Source of the DNA: Modicisalibacter coralii
GTDB taxonomy: Bacteria > Pseudomonadota > Gammaproteobacteria > Pseudomonadales > Halomonadaceae
Assembly (NCBI RefSeq): GCF_004117855.1
Contig: NZ_QWBW01000022.1
Span: 1-64,000, forward strand
Length of the DNA stretch: 64,000 nt
Reading direction: 5' to 3'
Positions 34,490 through 42,744 of the stretch are shown here, in pieces. The notes under the pieces were generated by a model. That model was not told where the DNA came from and did not search any database. It saw nothing but the letters and a program-made list of their open reading frames with translations. The translations under genes were made by a program, and so were the position numbers. How positions within the stretch are numbered: the first letter of the stretch is position 1; the number at the start of each line of letters is the position of its first letter.

Positions 34490-35713
34490 ATGACCGTCAA
34501 GAAACCGCTAATCGGTGCCATTTCCGCCATCGCCTTGGCGACCAGCATGTCCGCCCTGGCGGCTCCGCTCAAGGTCGGGGTCCTGGTTCCGCTCACCGGC
34601 GACCTGCAAAGCTACGGCGAACCCGCGCTCAAGGCCACGCAACTGGCCGCCGAGGAGATCAACGCCGCCGGTGGCGTGATGGGCGAGGACGTCGAGATCG
34701 CCAGCGGCGATACCCAGACTTCGCCCCAGCCCGGCGTGGCCGCGGCGCAGAAGCTGGTCAACGTCGAGGGCGTCAGCGCGATCATGGGCGCGCTGTCCAG
34801 CGGCGTGACCATCCCGGTCGCCCAGAGCGTGGCCAAGCCGGGCAAGATTCCGCAGATCAGCAGTGCCTCGACCTCGCCGGTGGTCACCTCCCTCGACGAC
34901 GACGACTTCCTGTTCCGCACCGTGCCGTCCGACGCCTTCCAGGGCGTGGCGCTGTCCCAGATCACCGCCGACAAGGGCTACGAGACGGTCAGCGTCATCT
35001 ACATCAACAACGACTACGGCAAGGGCCTGGCCGATGCCTTCACCAAGGCCTTCGAGGGCCAGGGCGGCAAGGTGGCGGCGACCGTGGCCTACGAGCAGGG
35101 TCAGCCGGCCTATCGCGGTGAGCTGCAGCAGGCCGACAGCGGCGACCCCGAGGCGCTGGTGCTGATCGGTTATCCGGAAAACGGCCAGACCATTCTGCGT
35201 CAGGCGCTGGAAGGCGGCTACTTCCGCAACTTCGTCTTCACCGACGGCATGAAGGCGCCCGAACTGGTCGCCAACCTGGGGGCGGAATACCTCAACGGCT
35301 CGGTGGGTACCGTTCCTCAGGCCCGCGCCGACTCGCCGGGAGCCAAGCACTTCAGCAGCGCCTACGAAAAGACCTACGGCGCGGTACCGCCCAAGCCCTA
35401 TCTGGACACCGCCTACGATGCCTTCTACCTGATCGCGCTGGCCGCCGAGGCCGCCGACTCCACCGACAGCGTGGCGATTCGCGACCACCTGCGCGACGTC
35501 GCCAACCCGCCGGGCGAGAAGGTCGGGCCGGGCGAGTTCGACAAGGCGGTCAAGCTCCTCGAGGCTGGCAAGGACATCGACTACGAGGGCGCCTCCGGTT
35601 CGGTGAACTTCGACGACAACGGCGACGTTCCCGGCACCTTCGGCGAGTGGACCTTCGAGGACGGCAAGATCGTCACCAAGCGGATCTTCGAGCCCAAGAT
35701 GGACGAGAAGTGA
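34490..35713 (+). CDS. Branched-chain amino-acid-type ABC transporter substrate-binding protein
   Basis: A 407-residue periplasmic binding protein of the LivJ/AmiC fold (Peripla_BP_6). Signal peptide ~1-25 ending SALAAP; the mature domain starts KVGVLVPLTGDLQSYGEPALKA, with INAAGGVMGEDVEIASGDTQ and YINNDYGKGLADAFTKAF. The ATG at 34490 has a GGAG ribosome site at a good distance; the ATG at 34475 is an alternative that adds five residues. It faces the livMHFG-like genes end to end, so it is the likely binding component of that transporter although on the opposite strand. Ligand uncertain: branched-chain amino acids, amides or related compounds. Confidence 0.9.
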   Translation: MTVKKPLIGAISAIALATSMSALAAPLKVGVLVPLTGDLQSYGEPALKATQLAAEEINAAGGVMGEDVEIASGDTQTSPQPGVAAAQKLVNVEGVSAIMGALSSGVTIPVAQSVAKPGKIPQISSASTSPVVTSLDDDDFLFRTVPSDAFQGVALSQITADKGYETVSVIYINNDYGKGLADAFTKAFEGQGGKVAATVAYEQGQPAYRGELQQADSGDPEALVLIGYPENGQTILRQALEGGYFRNFVFTDGMKAPELVANLGAEYLNGSVGTVPQARADSPGAKHFSSAYEKTYGAVPPKPYLDTAYDAFYLIALAAEAADSTDSVAIRDHLRDVANPPGEKVGPGEFDKAVKLLEAGKDIDYEGASGSVNFDDNGDVPGTFGEWTFEDGKIVTKRIFEPKMDEK

Positions 35714-35718
35714 GCAGC

Positions 35719-35741
35719 GCCGCGGGCCGAAGGCCCGCGGC
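35719..35741 (+). terminator. Hairpin after the binding-protein gene
   Basis: A 10-base-pair stem, GCCGCGGGCC-GAA-GGCCCGCGGC, starts six bases after the stop codon, without a clear T run. It is followed by a second hairpin at 35763-35790. Confidence 0.6.
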
Positions 35742-35762
35742 AATCCCACCGCTTGCAACGCA

Positions 35763-35790
35763 AACGCCCCGGCCAGTTGGCCGGGGCGTT
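35763..35790. terminator. Bidirectional terminator between facing liv-type genes
   Basis: A perfect 13-base-pair stem, AACGCCCCGGCCA-GT-TGGCCGGGGCGTT, between the rightward binding-protein gene and the leftward livM-like gene. The ends are AA on one side and TT on the other, so it can serve both strands. Confidence 0.75.
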
Positions 35791-35809
35791 CGTCGTTGCG
35801 GGCAGGGGC

Positions 35810-36763
35810 TCAGCGCTTGCGCCGGCGGTCGGCGATCAGCCGCGGCGGCTTCTCGGGGAGGATGCCCTCCGGCCGGGTCACCAGGATGACCTGCAGCAGC
35901 ACGCCGATCAGCAGCACGCGCAGCGCCGCGCCCTGGGTGGCGTGCTCGGCGGGCAGCAGGTCGGTGAGCAGCTCGGTCACCGACCACACGCCCCACACCA
36001 CCACGGCGCCGAGGATCGCGCCGCGATTGTTGCCGCTGCCACCGGCGATCAGCATCACCCAGACGATGAAGGTGCCGTAGAGCGGCATGAACGCCTCGGG
36101 GCTGAGAAAGCCGAAGAAGTGCGCATAGAGTCCGCCGCCCAGGCCCATGATCGCCGAGCCGAGCACGAAGGCCTGCAGGCGGAAGTTGGCGATGTCCTTG
36201 CCGGCCGCCGCGGTGGCTGGCTCGTTCTCGCGGATCGCGCGCAGCACGCGCCCCCAGGGCGAGGCGTAGGCGCGCTCGACCAGGAAGTACACGGCCACCA
36301 CGAAGACCGCCACCACCAGCAGATAGCCCAGCGGCGTGTCCAGCGGGGTCCCTTCCAGGGGCCGCGGGATGCCGGCGATGCCGCGCACGCCGTTGGACAG
36401 CCAGTCCTCGTTCTTGATGAACAGCCGGATCATCTCGGCGATGCCGATCGAGGCGATCGCCAGATAGTCGGTACGCAGCCGGGCGGTGATCAGGCCGATG
36501 ATCACCCCGATGATCGTCGCGGCGATCACGGCACCGGCCAGCCCCACCAGGAAGGGCATGCCGAAGCCACCCAGGTAGGCGGGGCTCGAGGGCGTGGTGA
36601 GGATGGCGCTGGTGTAGGCGCCCACCGCGAAGAACCCGGCGATACCGATGTTGAACTGGCCCGTGAAGCCCCACTGCATGTTGAGGCCCAGGGCGAGCAC
36701 GGCATAGACGCCGGCGAAGGTCAGAAACGAGACGAGATAGGACGCGATGCCGCTGAGTTCCAT
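35810..36763 (-). CDS. livM: Branched-chain amino-acid-type ABC permease LivM
   Basis: A 317-residue inner-membrane permease with about nine helices. LivM features: GLNMQWGFTGQFNIGIAGFFAVGAYTSA and the cytoplasmic EAA-like loop GRVLRAIRENEPATAAAGKDI. The ATG overlaps the end of livH by one base. It is the last gene of the livGFHM-ordered operon read leftward. Substrate specificity is set by the binding protein and is not evident here. Confidence 0.92.
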   Translation of the reverse strand: MELSGIASYLVSFLTFAGVYAVLALGLNMQWGFTGQFNIGIAGFFAVGAYTSAILTTPSSPAYLGGFGMPFLVGLAGAVIAATIIGVIIGLITARLRTDYLAIASIGIAEMIRLFIKNEDWLSNGVRGIAGIPRPLEGTPLDTPLGYLLVVAVFVVAVYFLVERAYASPWGRVLRAIRENEPATAAAGKDIANFRLQAFVLGSAIMGLGGGLYAHFFGFLSPEAFMPLYGTFIVWVMLIAGGSGNNRGAILGAVVVWGVWSVTELLTDLLPAEHATQGAALRVLLIGVLLQVILVTRPEGILPEKPPRLIADRRRKR

Positions 36764-37632
36764 CACAGTGTCCCCTTGAAGATGCCCTGCGGGCGCAGGA
36801 TGAGCATGCCGACCATGATCGCGAAGGCCACGGCGGGCTTGTAGGCGGCGGGGATCAGCAGCGTCGACATCTCCATCGACACGCCGATGATCATGCCGCC
36901 GGCGATCGCCCCGTAGGGCCGGCCGATGCCGCCGAGGATGGTGGCGGCGAACACCGGCAGCAGGGCGGTCCAGCCCATCACCGGGTGCAGGCGGGTGTCG
37001 ATGCCCAGGAAGACGCCGGCCGCGGCGGCCAGCGCGCCGCCGATCACCCAGGTGACCATGATCACCCGCTCGGCGGGGATCCCCGAGACCAGCGCCAGAT
37101 CCATGTTGTCGGACATCGCGCGCATCGCCTTGCCCAGCCGCGAGCGGGTCAGGAACAGGTGCACCGCGATCACCAGGCCCAGCGAGATCAGCATGATCCA
37201 CAGGTGGTCGGGCTTGAGGCGAATGCCGCCCAGCCAGTCGAGCCGCCAGGGAAACTGGATACCGGTGGCGTAGGTCTGGTTGTCGGAGCCCCAGATCAGC
37301 TGCACCAGGCTGCGCAGGATCAGCGCCATGCCGAACGAGGCGATCAGCAGGATCACCGGCTGGGTGCGCCGCAACCGGCGGTAGAGCACCTGGTCGATGA
37401 AGACCGCGATCACCGCCATGCCGACCATAGCCGCCGGCAGCGCCCACCAGGCGCTGAGATGGAAGGCGGAGATGAAGGCCAGGCCGAGGTAGGCGCCGAG
37501 CGTCATGAAATCGCCGTGGGCGAAGTGGGCGAAACGCAGGATGCCGAAGATCATCGACACGCCGATCGCGCCCATGGTCAGCACGCTGCCCAGCACCAGG
37601 CCGTAGACGAGCAGTTGCAGGATATCGGTCAT
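36763..37632 (-). CDS. livH: Branched-chain amino-acid-type ABC permease LivH
   Basis: A 289-residue permease with about eight helices. LivH features: MIFGILRFAHFAHGDFMTLGAYLGL and the loop RSRLGKAMRAMSDNMDLALVSGI, which contacts the ATPases. It overlaps livM by one base and starts two bases after the livF stop, so the permeases and ATPases are made together. Confidence 0.92.
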   Translation of the reverse strand: MTDILQLLVYGLVLGSVLTMGAIGVSMIFGILRFAHFAHGDFMTLGAYLGLAFISAFHLSAWWALPAAMVGMAVIAVFIDQVLYRRLRRTQPVILLIASFGMALILRSLVQLIWGSDNQTYATGIQFPWRLDWLGGIRLKPDHLWIMLISLGLVIAVHLFLTRSRLGKAMRAMSDNMDLALVSGIPAERVIMVTWVIGGALAAAAGVFLGIDTRLHPVMGWTALLPVFAATILGGIGRPYGAIAGGMIIGVSMEMSTLLIPAAYKPAVAFAIMVGMLILRPQGIFKGTL

Positions 37633-37633
37633 C

Positions 37634-38341
37634 TCAACCCCCCAGGAACATTTCGGCGACTTCCGGATCGGCCAGGAGGTTGGGACCGGTGTCTTCGTGA
37701 CGGTTGCGGCCGGTGGCCAGTACGTAGCCGCGATCGGCGATCGCCAGTGCCTGCTTGGCGTTCTGCTCGACCATCAGCACGCCGATGCCCTGGGCGTTGA
37801 TCTCCTTGATCCGCTCGAAGGTTTCGTCGATCAGCAGCGGCGAGAGCCCGGCGGTGGGTTCGTCGAGCATCAGCAGCTCGGGGTCGATCATCAGCGCGCG
37901 GCCCATGGCGACCATCTGCCGCTCGCCGCCGGACATCAGCCCGGCCTGCTGGCGGCGCCGCTCGGCGAGCTTGGGGAACAGGGTGTAGACCTTGTCGAGG
38001 CGCTTCGAGAGATCGCCCTTCATCAGGTAGGCGCCCATCTCGAGGTTCTCGCGCACGGTCAGTGAGGGAAAGACGTTCTTCTCCTGGGGCACGTAGGCGA
38101 TGCCGCGCCGGACCATCTGTTCCGGCTTGGCGTTGGTGATCGCCTCGCCCTTGTAGCGCACCTCGCCGGCGCGGATGCGCAGCAGGCCGAACACCGCCTT
38201 CATGGCCGTGGACTTGCCGGCGCCGTTGGGGCCGATGATCACCACGATCTCGTCGGGGGCGACGCGCAGATTGGTGCCCTGGAGGATATCCACGCCGCCG
38301 TAGCCACCGTAGATCTCCCGGGCGTCGAGCAGGTTGGTCAT
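37634..38341 (-). CDS. livF: ABC transporter ATP-binding protein LivF
   Basis: A 235-residue ATPase. Walker A GPNGAGKST (~38-46), signature segment MSGGERQMVAMGRAL, Walker B LLMLDEPTAGLSP and the switch region LMVEQNAKQAL. The signature has Glu where LSGGQ has Gln, a variant common in LivF. Its ATG overlaps the livG stop by four bases (ATGA). Confidence 0.94.
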   Translation of the reverse strand: MTNLLDAREIYGGYGGVDILQGTNLRVAPDEIVVIIGPNGAGKSTAMKAVFGLLRIRAGEVRYKGEAITNAKPEQMVRRGIAYVPQEKNVFPSLTVRENLEMGAYLMKGDLSKRLDKVYTLFPKLAERRRQQAGLMSGGERQMVAMGRALMIDPELLMLDEPTAGLSPLLIDETFERIKEINAQGIGVLMVEQNAKQALAIADRGYVLATGRNRHEDTGPNLLADPEVAEMFLGG

Positions 38342-39159
38342 GAGGCGTCCCCCTGGTTGGCCGAAGTGCCGCCGGGCGTGACGTTCTCGCCCATCCGGCC
38401 GCTCGCGCCACCGCCGAGGTAGGCCTCGCGGACCTGCTCGTTGCGGCGCAGGTCCTCCATGGCGCCGGAGGCGATCAACTCGCCGTTGGCCATCACGTGG
38501 ACCGGGTCGCAGAGCGCCGAGATCAGATCCATGTCGTGCTCGATCACGCAGAAGGTGTAGCCGCGCTCGCGGTTCAGGCGCAGGATCGCCTCGCGGATCT
38601 TGCCCAGCAGGGTGCGGTTGACGCCGGCGCCGGGTTCGTCGAGCAGCACCATCTTGGCGTCGGTCATCATGGTGCGCCCCAGATCGAGCAGCTTCTTCTG
38701 GCCACCGGAAAGGTTGCCGGCCAGTTCGTCGGCGACGTGGGTGATCTCCAGGAAGTCGAGCACTTCGTCGACCCTGGCCAGCACCTCGCTGTCCTCGTCC
38801 TTGACCCGTCCCCAGCGCAGCCAGGCCTTGAACAGGTTCTCGCCGCTCTGCGACGGGGGCACGACCATCAGGTTCTCGCGCACGGTCATGCGCGAGAATT
38901 CGTGGGGGATCTGGAAGGTGCGCACCAGGCCGCGATGGAAGAGTTTGTGCGGCGGCAGGCCGGTGATGTCCTCGTCGTCGAGCAGTACGCGGCCGCTGGA
39001 GGGCGGGAAGAGTCCGGCGACCATGTTGAACAGTGTGCTCTTGCCGGCCCCGTTGGGGCCGATCAGCCCGGTGATGCTGCCCTGCGCGACGTCGAAGGAG
39101 ACGCCTCGTACTGCCTGGAGGCCGCCGAACGTCTTGGAGACGTTGTCGATTCGAATCAA
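38338..39159 (-). CDS. livG: ABC transporter ATP-binding protein LivG
   Basis: A 273-residue ATPase, first gene of the liv-type operon. Walker A GPNGAGKST, signature LSGGQKKLLDLGR, Walker B VLLDEPGAGVN and the switch FCVIEHDMDLISAL. The C-terminal ~20 residues are a poorly conserved tail. The start codon is TTG (39157-39159) preceded by GAGGAGCTCC; no ATG gives the conserved IRIDNVSKTFGGLQAV start. Confidence 0.93.
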   Translation of the reverse strand: MIRIDNVSKTFGGLQAVRGVSFDVAQGSITGLIGPNGAGKSTLFNMVAGLFPPSSGRVLLDDEDITGLPPHKLFHRGLVRTFQIPHEFSRMTVRENLMVVPPSQSGENLFKAWLRWGRVKDEDSEVLARVDEVLDFLEITHVADELAGNLSGGQKKLLDLGRTMMTDAKMVLLDEPGAGVNRTLLGKIREAILRLNRERGYTFCVIEHDMDLISALCDPVHVMANGELIASGAMEDLRRNEQVREAYLGGGASGRMGENVTPGGTSANQGDAS

Positions 39160-39622
39160 GGAGGAGCTCCTCGCAAGCGTCTTGTTGTTGGCGGGCTGGG
39201 CGCGTCAGGACGCAGGGGCATCCGCCGCGACAGCCACGGCCTGAGTCAGATTGTCGTTTGAAGGCAGGTTCGCGATGCCCGTGGCGCCAATGGCCGGGGC
39301 TGGCCGGGAAGCTACCGTTGAATGACCATACAGGGGCGTGGCGTTGCGCGACAAGCGCCGCCGACGATGAGATTTAAACGTTCGTCCGCTCGGCTCGTGG
39401 CGGTGCTCGGTCCATCGCTCGGGGCATGTGCCGCGGCCCGGCCCGCACCGTGTTCGCCGTGGGTGACACGGGAGGCGTGGCCGTCGATCGGTAATGTGCC
39501 CAGGGAAGAGGGAAGAGGGAAAATCGTGAATCTCATGTTGCGACGCAGCAATGGCTTTGCTATGTTGCAGTGCAACGAAGGCCGACATCCTTCGGGTCAG
39601 CAACCATTACGGAGGTGCAACC
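39160..39622. other. Intergenic region between livG and phasin genes
   Basis: 463 bases with no convincing gene. The right end holds a sigma-70-like promoter and a palindrome for the phasin gene (39538-39575). A promoter for the leftward liv operon must also lie here, but I cannot place it. The middle shows nothing recognisable. Confidence 0.6.
39538..39575 (+). promoter_or_regulatory. Phasin promoter with TTGCAGTGCAA palindrome
   Basis: TTGCGA (39538-39543) and TATGTT (39561-39566) are separated by 17 bases, a good sigma-70 pair. TTGCAGTGCAA (39565-39575), a perfect 11-base palindrome, overlaps the -10 box and start region. PHA-responsive repressors of the PhaR family bind TGC/GCA-type palindromes in phasin promoters (family knowledge), so this is a candidate operator. 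Confidence 0.6.
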
Positions 39623-39997
39623 ATGGCTACCAACACCAATACCGGCTTCGATCAGGCCACCAAGCAGTTCGAATCGCTGTTCTTCGGTCCGGCTCGCGCC
39701 TATGCGGCAATGAGCATCGACTACACCGAAAAGCTGCTGAGCACCCAGTTCGACTTCGCCAAGACCTACAGCGACGCTGCCCTGAGCCAGGCGCGTGCCC
39801 TGCTCGACGTGCGTGATGCGGAAGGCATGCGCACTTACGTCGAAGGCCAGCAGAAGGTCGTCAAGGACCTGAGCGAGCGCTTCAAGGACGACGCCGAGAA
39901 GGTCGTCTCCCTGAACCAGGACTTCGCCAAGCAGAGCCAGAAACTGGTCGAAGACAACGTCAAGACTGCCAGCAAGGCAACCAGCCAGGCCAAGTAA
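39623..39997 (+). CDS. phaP: Phasin family protein
   Basis: A 124-residue, almost entirely helical amphipathic protein that coats polyhydroxyalkanoate granules. Phasin-like features: FDQATKQFESLFFGPARAYAAMSIDYTEKLLSTQ near the N terminus and a helical C-terminal half rich in Lys, Ala and Gln. A GGAGGTGCAACC ribosome site precedes the ATG and a strong terminator follows, so it is monocistronic and probably highly expressed. No PHA synthase gene is in the window. Confidence 0.88.
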   Translation: MATNTNTGFDQATKQFESLFFGPARAYAAMSIDYTEKLLSTQFDFAKTYSDAALSQARALLDVRDAEGMRTYVEGQQKVVKDLSERFKDDAEKVVSLNQDFAKQSQKLVEDNVKTASKATSQAK

Positions 39998-40022
39998 GCC
40001 TGACGGTTCCTGCAGTCTCCCG

Positions 40023-40053
40023 ACAGCCGACGGCAAGCGCCGTCGGCTGTTTT
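40023..40053 (+). terminator. Rho-independent terminator after the phasin gene
   Basis: ACAGCCGACGGC-AAGC-GCCGTCGGCTGT forms a 12-base-pair stem followed by TTTT. Confidence 0.9.
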
Positions 40054-40085
40054 CGTTCGTCCCCCGGGTGGCGCCGGGAGACGGG

Positions 40086-40979
40086 TCAGGCGCCCTCGTC
40101 GCGGGATGCGGGGGCGGGCGAGCCCCGGGGGCGACGCGCCGGCAGGCGCACGTTGATCACCGCCAGGCCGGCGACCACCAGCAGGCCGCCGACGAGCTTG
40201 TTGATGCCCAGCGGGTCATCGAGCAGCCACATTCCCAGCAGCACGGCGAAGACCGGCATCAGCAGCGAGAGCGGCACCACCCGGCTGACCGGATGTTTCT
40301 GCAGCAACCGATACCACACGCTGTAGGCGACGATCGACGACATCACCGCCGTATAGAAGACCGCACCCCAGCCCGTCCAGCCGGCGCGCCCCAGCGCCGC
40401 CCATTGGTCGCCCTCGAACAGCCAGCTGCCGAGGGCGACCTGGGGGATCGCGAGCAGGGCGATCCAGCCCGCCAGCGTCAGCGGCGGGATGCCCGGCGAG
40501 GCCTTGATGATCAGGTTGGAGACCGCCCAGAAGAAGGCGCTGGCCAACAGCAGCGCGGTGGGCAGCGGGGCGGGCAACGACGGCCCGCCGGCGAGCACCA
40601 CCACGCCGGCGAAGGACATCGCCAGGCCCAGCCAGCGACGCAGGTCGAGCCGTTCCTTGAGAAAGACCGCCGCGAGCAGGGTGGCGAAGGGCGTGCCCAT
40701 CTGCACCAGCAGCGCGCCGGTGCCGGCTTCCGCCTGGCCCAGTCCCAGGAACAGCAGCGGGAAATGCAGGCCGCCGAAGGTCACCGAGAGGACCAGCAGC
40801 CAGGGCAGCTGGCGGCGGGTGATCCGCGTGAAGGGCACCACCAGCACGGCGACCAGCATGAAGCGCAGGGTCATCAGCAGCAGCGGCGGCATGTCGGCCA
40901 CGCCGACCTTGATGACGATGATGTTGAGCGCCCAGATGGCGATCACGGTCAAGCCGAGCAGAAGGTCGCGAAGCGGCAC
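40086..40979 (-). CDS. EamA/DMT-superfamily transporter
   Basis: A 297-residue inner-membrane protein with ten hydrophobic helices in two EamA repeats. Features include IWALNIIVIKVGVADMPPLLLMTLRF in the first repeat and the PVFAVLLGMWLLDDPLGINKLVGGLLVV end of the second. Relatives export amino acids and metabolites (YdcZ/RhaT/EamA group). The start is GTG at 40979 with a GAGG ribosome site; a longer reading lacks one. Substrate unknown. Confidence 0.88.
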   Translation of the reverse strand: MPLRDLLLGLTVIAIWALNIIVIKVGVADMPPLLLMTLRFMLVAVLVVPFTRITRRQLPWLLVLSVTFGGLHFPLLFLGLGQAEAGTGALLVQMGTPFATLLAAVFLKERLDLRRWLGLAMSFAGVVVLAGGPSLPAPLPTALLLASAFFWAVSNLIIKASPGIPPLTLAGWIALLAIPQVALGSWLFEGDQWAALGRAGWTGWGAVFYTAVMSSIVAYSVWYRLLQKHPVSRVVPLSLLMPVFAVLLGMWLLDDPLGINKLVGGLLVVAGLAVINVRLPARRPRGSPAPASRDEGA

Positions 40980-41099
40980 GAAGCATCCTCGATGAGCGGG
41001 CGAAGAACCTGACGAGAGGGCGATGAGCCAGTATAAAGAAGGCGGCACGGGGCCGCGAGGCGTGGCCGAGTCGACAGACGACGATCAGCGGAGGCGAAC

Positions 41100-41660
41100 A
41101 TGCGGCGCAACGCCCAGGCAAATCGATTGGCGCGGTGGCTCTGGGCGTCCGGTCTCGGGCTGAGCGCCTCGCTGCGGCGCAACGCCCAGGCAAATCGATT
41201 GGCGCGGTGGCTCTGGGCGTCCGGTCTCGGGCTGAGCGCCTCGCTGGCGGGGGTCGACGTCCGGGCCGAGTCGCTGCCGCTGACCCTCGAGGGTGACGCG
41301 CAGCGCACCGAGCTGAGCGTGGAGATCGCCGACGACCCCGCCGAGCGCAATCGCGGCCTGATGGCGCGCGACCACCTGGCGGCGGATGCCGGCATGCTGT
41401 TCGTCTACCCGCGCAGCCAGACGCCGCAGGGCGCCTTCTGGATGTATCGCACGCGGATTCCGCTGGACATCGCCTTTCTCGACGCGAGTGGCGTGATCCG
41501 TGCCATCCGCCACATGGTCCCCTGCCTCAGCGAGCGGTCCGCCGACTGTCCCTCCTATGCGGCCGGGGTCGCCTTCCGCGCCGCGCTGGAGGTCAACGCC
41601 GGTTTCTTCGCCGACCACGGCATCGATGTCGGCGACCGAATCGTCTCGCCGCCGTGGTGA
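41100..41660 (+). CDS. DUF192 protein with duplicated signal-peptide segment
   Basis: A 186-residue exported DUF192 protein. The DUF192 fold spans ~65-185: LSVEIADDPAERNRGLMARDHLAADAGMLFVYP, the FWMYRTRIPLDIAFLDASG core, and the C-terminal ALEVNAGFFADHGIDVGDRI. The function of the family is unknown. The N terminus carries the 24-residue segment RRNAQANRLARWLWASGLGL plus SASL twice in tandem, from a perfect 72-base DNA duplication, so two signal-like hydrophobic stretches are present. An alternative start inside the second copy is not obvious (no ATG). GGAGGCGAAC precedes the ATG. Confidence 0.85.
   Translation: MRRNAQANRLARWLWASGLGLSASLRRNAQANRLARWLWASGLGLSASLAGVDVRAESLPLTLEGDAQRTELSVEIADDPAERNRGLMARDHLAADAGMLFVYPRSQTPQGAFWMYRTRIPLDIAFLDASGVIRAIRHMVPCLSERSADCPSYAAGVAFRAALEVNAGFFADHGIDVGDRIVSPPW
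41103..41246 (+). repeat. Perfect tandem duplication of 72 bp
   Basis: Bases 41103-41174 and 41175-41246 are identical and in frame (24 codons each) within the signal-peptide region of the DUF192 gene. The lack of any substitution means it is either recent or an assembly artefact. Confidence 0.95.
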
Positions 41661-41673
41661 GTGATCGGCGCTG

Positions 41674-42408
41674 TCACTGCAGGCGCTGGCGAATCTCGCG
41701 CCACAGGCCGGCATAGGCCCGCCCACCGGCGCTGGCGCGGGCGAAGTGTGACACCGGGGCGCGCTCCAGACCCATGCGCTCCACGGCGCTGGCGTTGGGG
41801 ATCACCGTGGACAGACGGGTCGGCCAGCGCTCGCCGAGGGTATCCATGACCTGGCGGTGCAGGGTCTTGCGCCGATCGGCGAGGGTGAAGAAGGGCCACA
41901 CCGGGCAGGCGTGATTCGTCTCGTCGAGGTGGCCGCGCAACTGCTCCAGGGTGCGCAGCGACAGGGTGGTGGGCACGATCGGCACGAGCAGGGCATCGAC
42001 GCTGGAGAAGACCTGCTCGGCAAGCGTCGACAGACTCGGCGGGCAGTCGAGCAGTACCAGGTCATAGTCGTCGACGACCGGCCTGAGGAGCTTGCGCAGG
42101 CGGCTGAGCTTGCGGCCCTCGAGGAGCTGTTCCATGTCGCGCGAGCCGATCGCCGCCGGCAGCAGATCGAGGCCCTCGACGCCGGTGTCGCGGATCACCT
42201 TGTCGAGAGCCGCCTTGCCCTTGACCAGCTTGTCGACGCCGCCTCGGACCTTGGGTTTGGCACGCAGGTAGAAGGTGGTCGCCGCCTGGGGGTCGAGGTC
42301 CCAGAGCAGCACCCGGTGGCCATCGCGACACGCCTCGGCGGCGAGATTGACGGCGGAGGCGGTCTTGCCCACGCCGCCCTTGATGCTGTAGAGCGCCAGC
42401 ATCTGCAT
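41674..42408 (-). CDS. ParA/MinD-family ATPase (orphan)
   Basis: A 244-residue ParA-like ATPase. The deviant Walker A, KGGVGKT, is at ~10-16 (IKGGVGKTASAVNLAAEA), Walker A' at LLWDLDPQAATTFYLRA, and Walker B at DYDLVLLDCPPSLSTL. No ParB gene or parS-like site is seen nearby, so it is unlikely to be a chromosome-segregation pair; related orphans position other cargo. A GGGAGG ribosome site precedes the ATG at 42408. It is convergent with the DUF192 gene, 13 bases away. Confidence 0.88.
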   Translation of the reverse strand: MQMLALYSIKGGVGKTASAVNLAAEACRDGHRVLLWDLDPQAATTFYLRAKPKVRGGVDKLVKGKAALDKVIRDTGVEGLDLLPAAIGSRDMEQLLEGRKLSRLRKLLRPVVDDYDLVLLDCPPSLSTLAEQVFSSVDALLVPIVPTTLSLRTLEQLRGHLDETNHACPVWPFFTLADRRKTLHRQVMDTLGERWPTRLSTVIPNASAVERMGLERAPVSHFARASAGGRAYAGLWREIRQRLQ

Positions 42409-42744
42409 GAGCGCCTCCCGGGCCGTTTCGGCGTTTGCTGGGGTTGTCTTGCGGGTGACACAGTGTAACAAGCGTGCGGCGCGGTTCCGTGACGATTCGA
42501 TGACAGGCGGCGGGCGGCACGCCGAAAGGCGAGGCTTTCATTCATTCGCCGGCGCTTTACAATGGACACCGGATCGAACCCCGGCGCCCCTATCCTGCCC
42601 CGGGGCGCCTCGGCGACCGGCCACGAGCCGGACGTCGCGGGTCCTCACCCCCGGACCTGCATGCGCGACGAAGCCACCGGACTTCGCACAACCATAACGT
42701 AGCCAGCCCCGGCCCGCCGGCTGGCGCATGCAAGGACTCACGAC
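42409..42744. other. Intergenic region between divergent ParA and TRAP genes
   Basis: 336 bases with no gene. It contains a short palindrome, ACACAGTGT, near 42457-42466, in the ParA promoter area, and a GGCGCCCC/GGGGCGCC hairpin (42583-42609) in the leader of the TRAP operon. Confidence 0.55.

Noticed and set aside
39205-39603. A 132-codon open frame on the minus strand before the phasin gene
   Set aside because: No ribosome site, no recognisable domain, arginine- and proline-rich shadow-like composition, and it overlaps the phasin promoter.
42571-42590. A tRNA T-arm-like string (GGTTCGATCC on the minus strand)
   Set aside because: No cloverleaf can be drawn around it: no anticodon arm, acceptor stem or CCA end fits on either side.
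42407-42697. A 96-codon open frame on the plus strand before the second TRAP operon
   Set aside because: It overlaps the ParA start region and promoters, has unlikely composition and no similarity I recognise.
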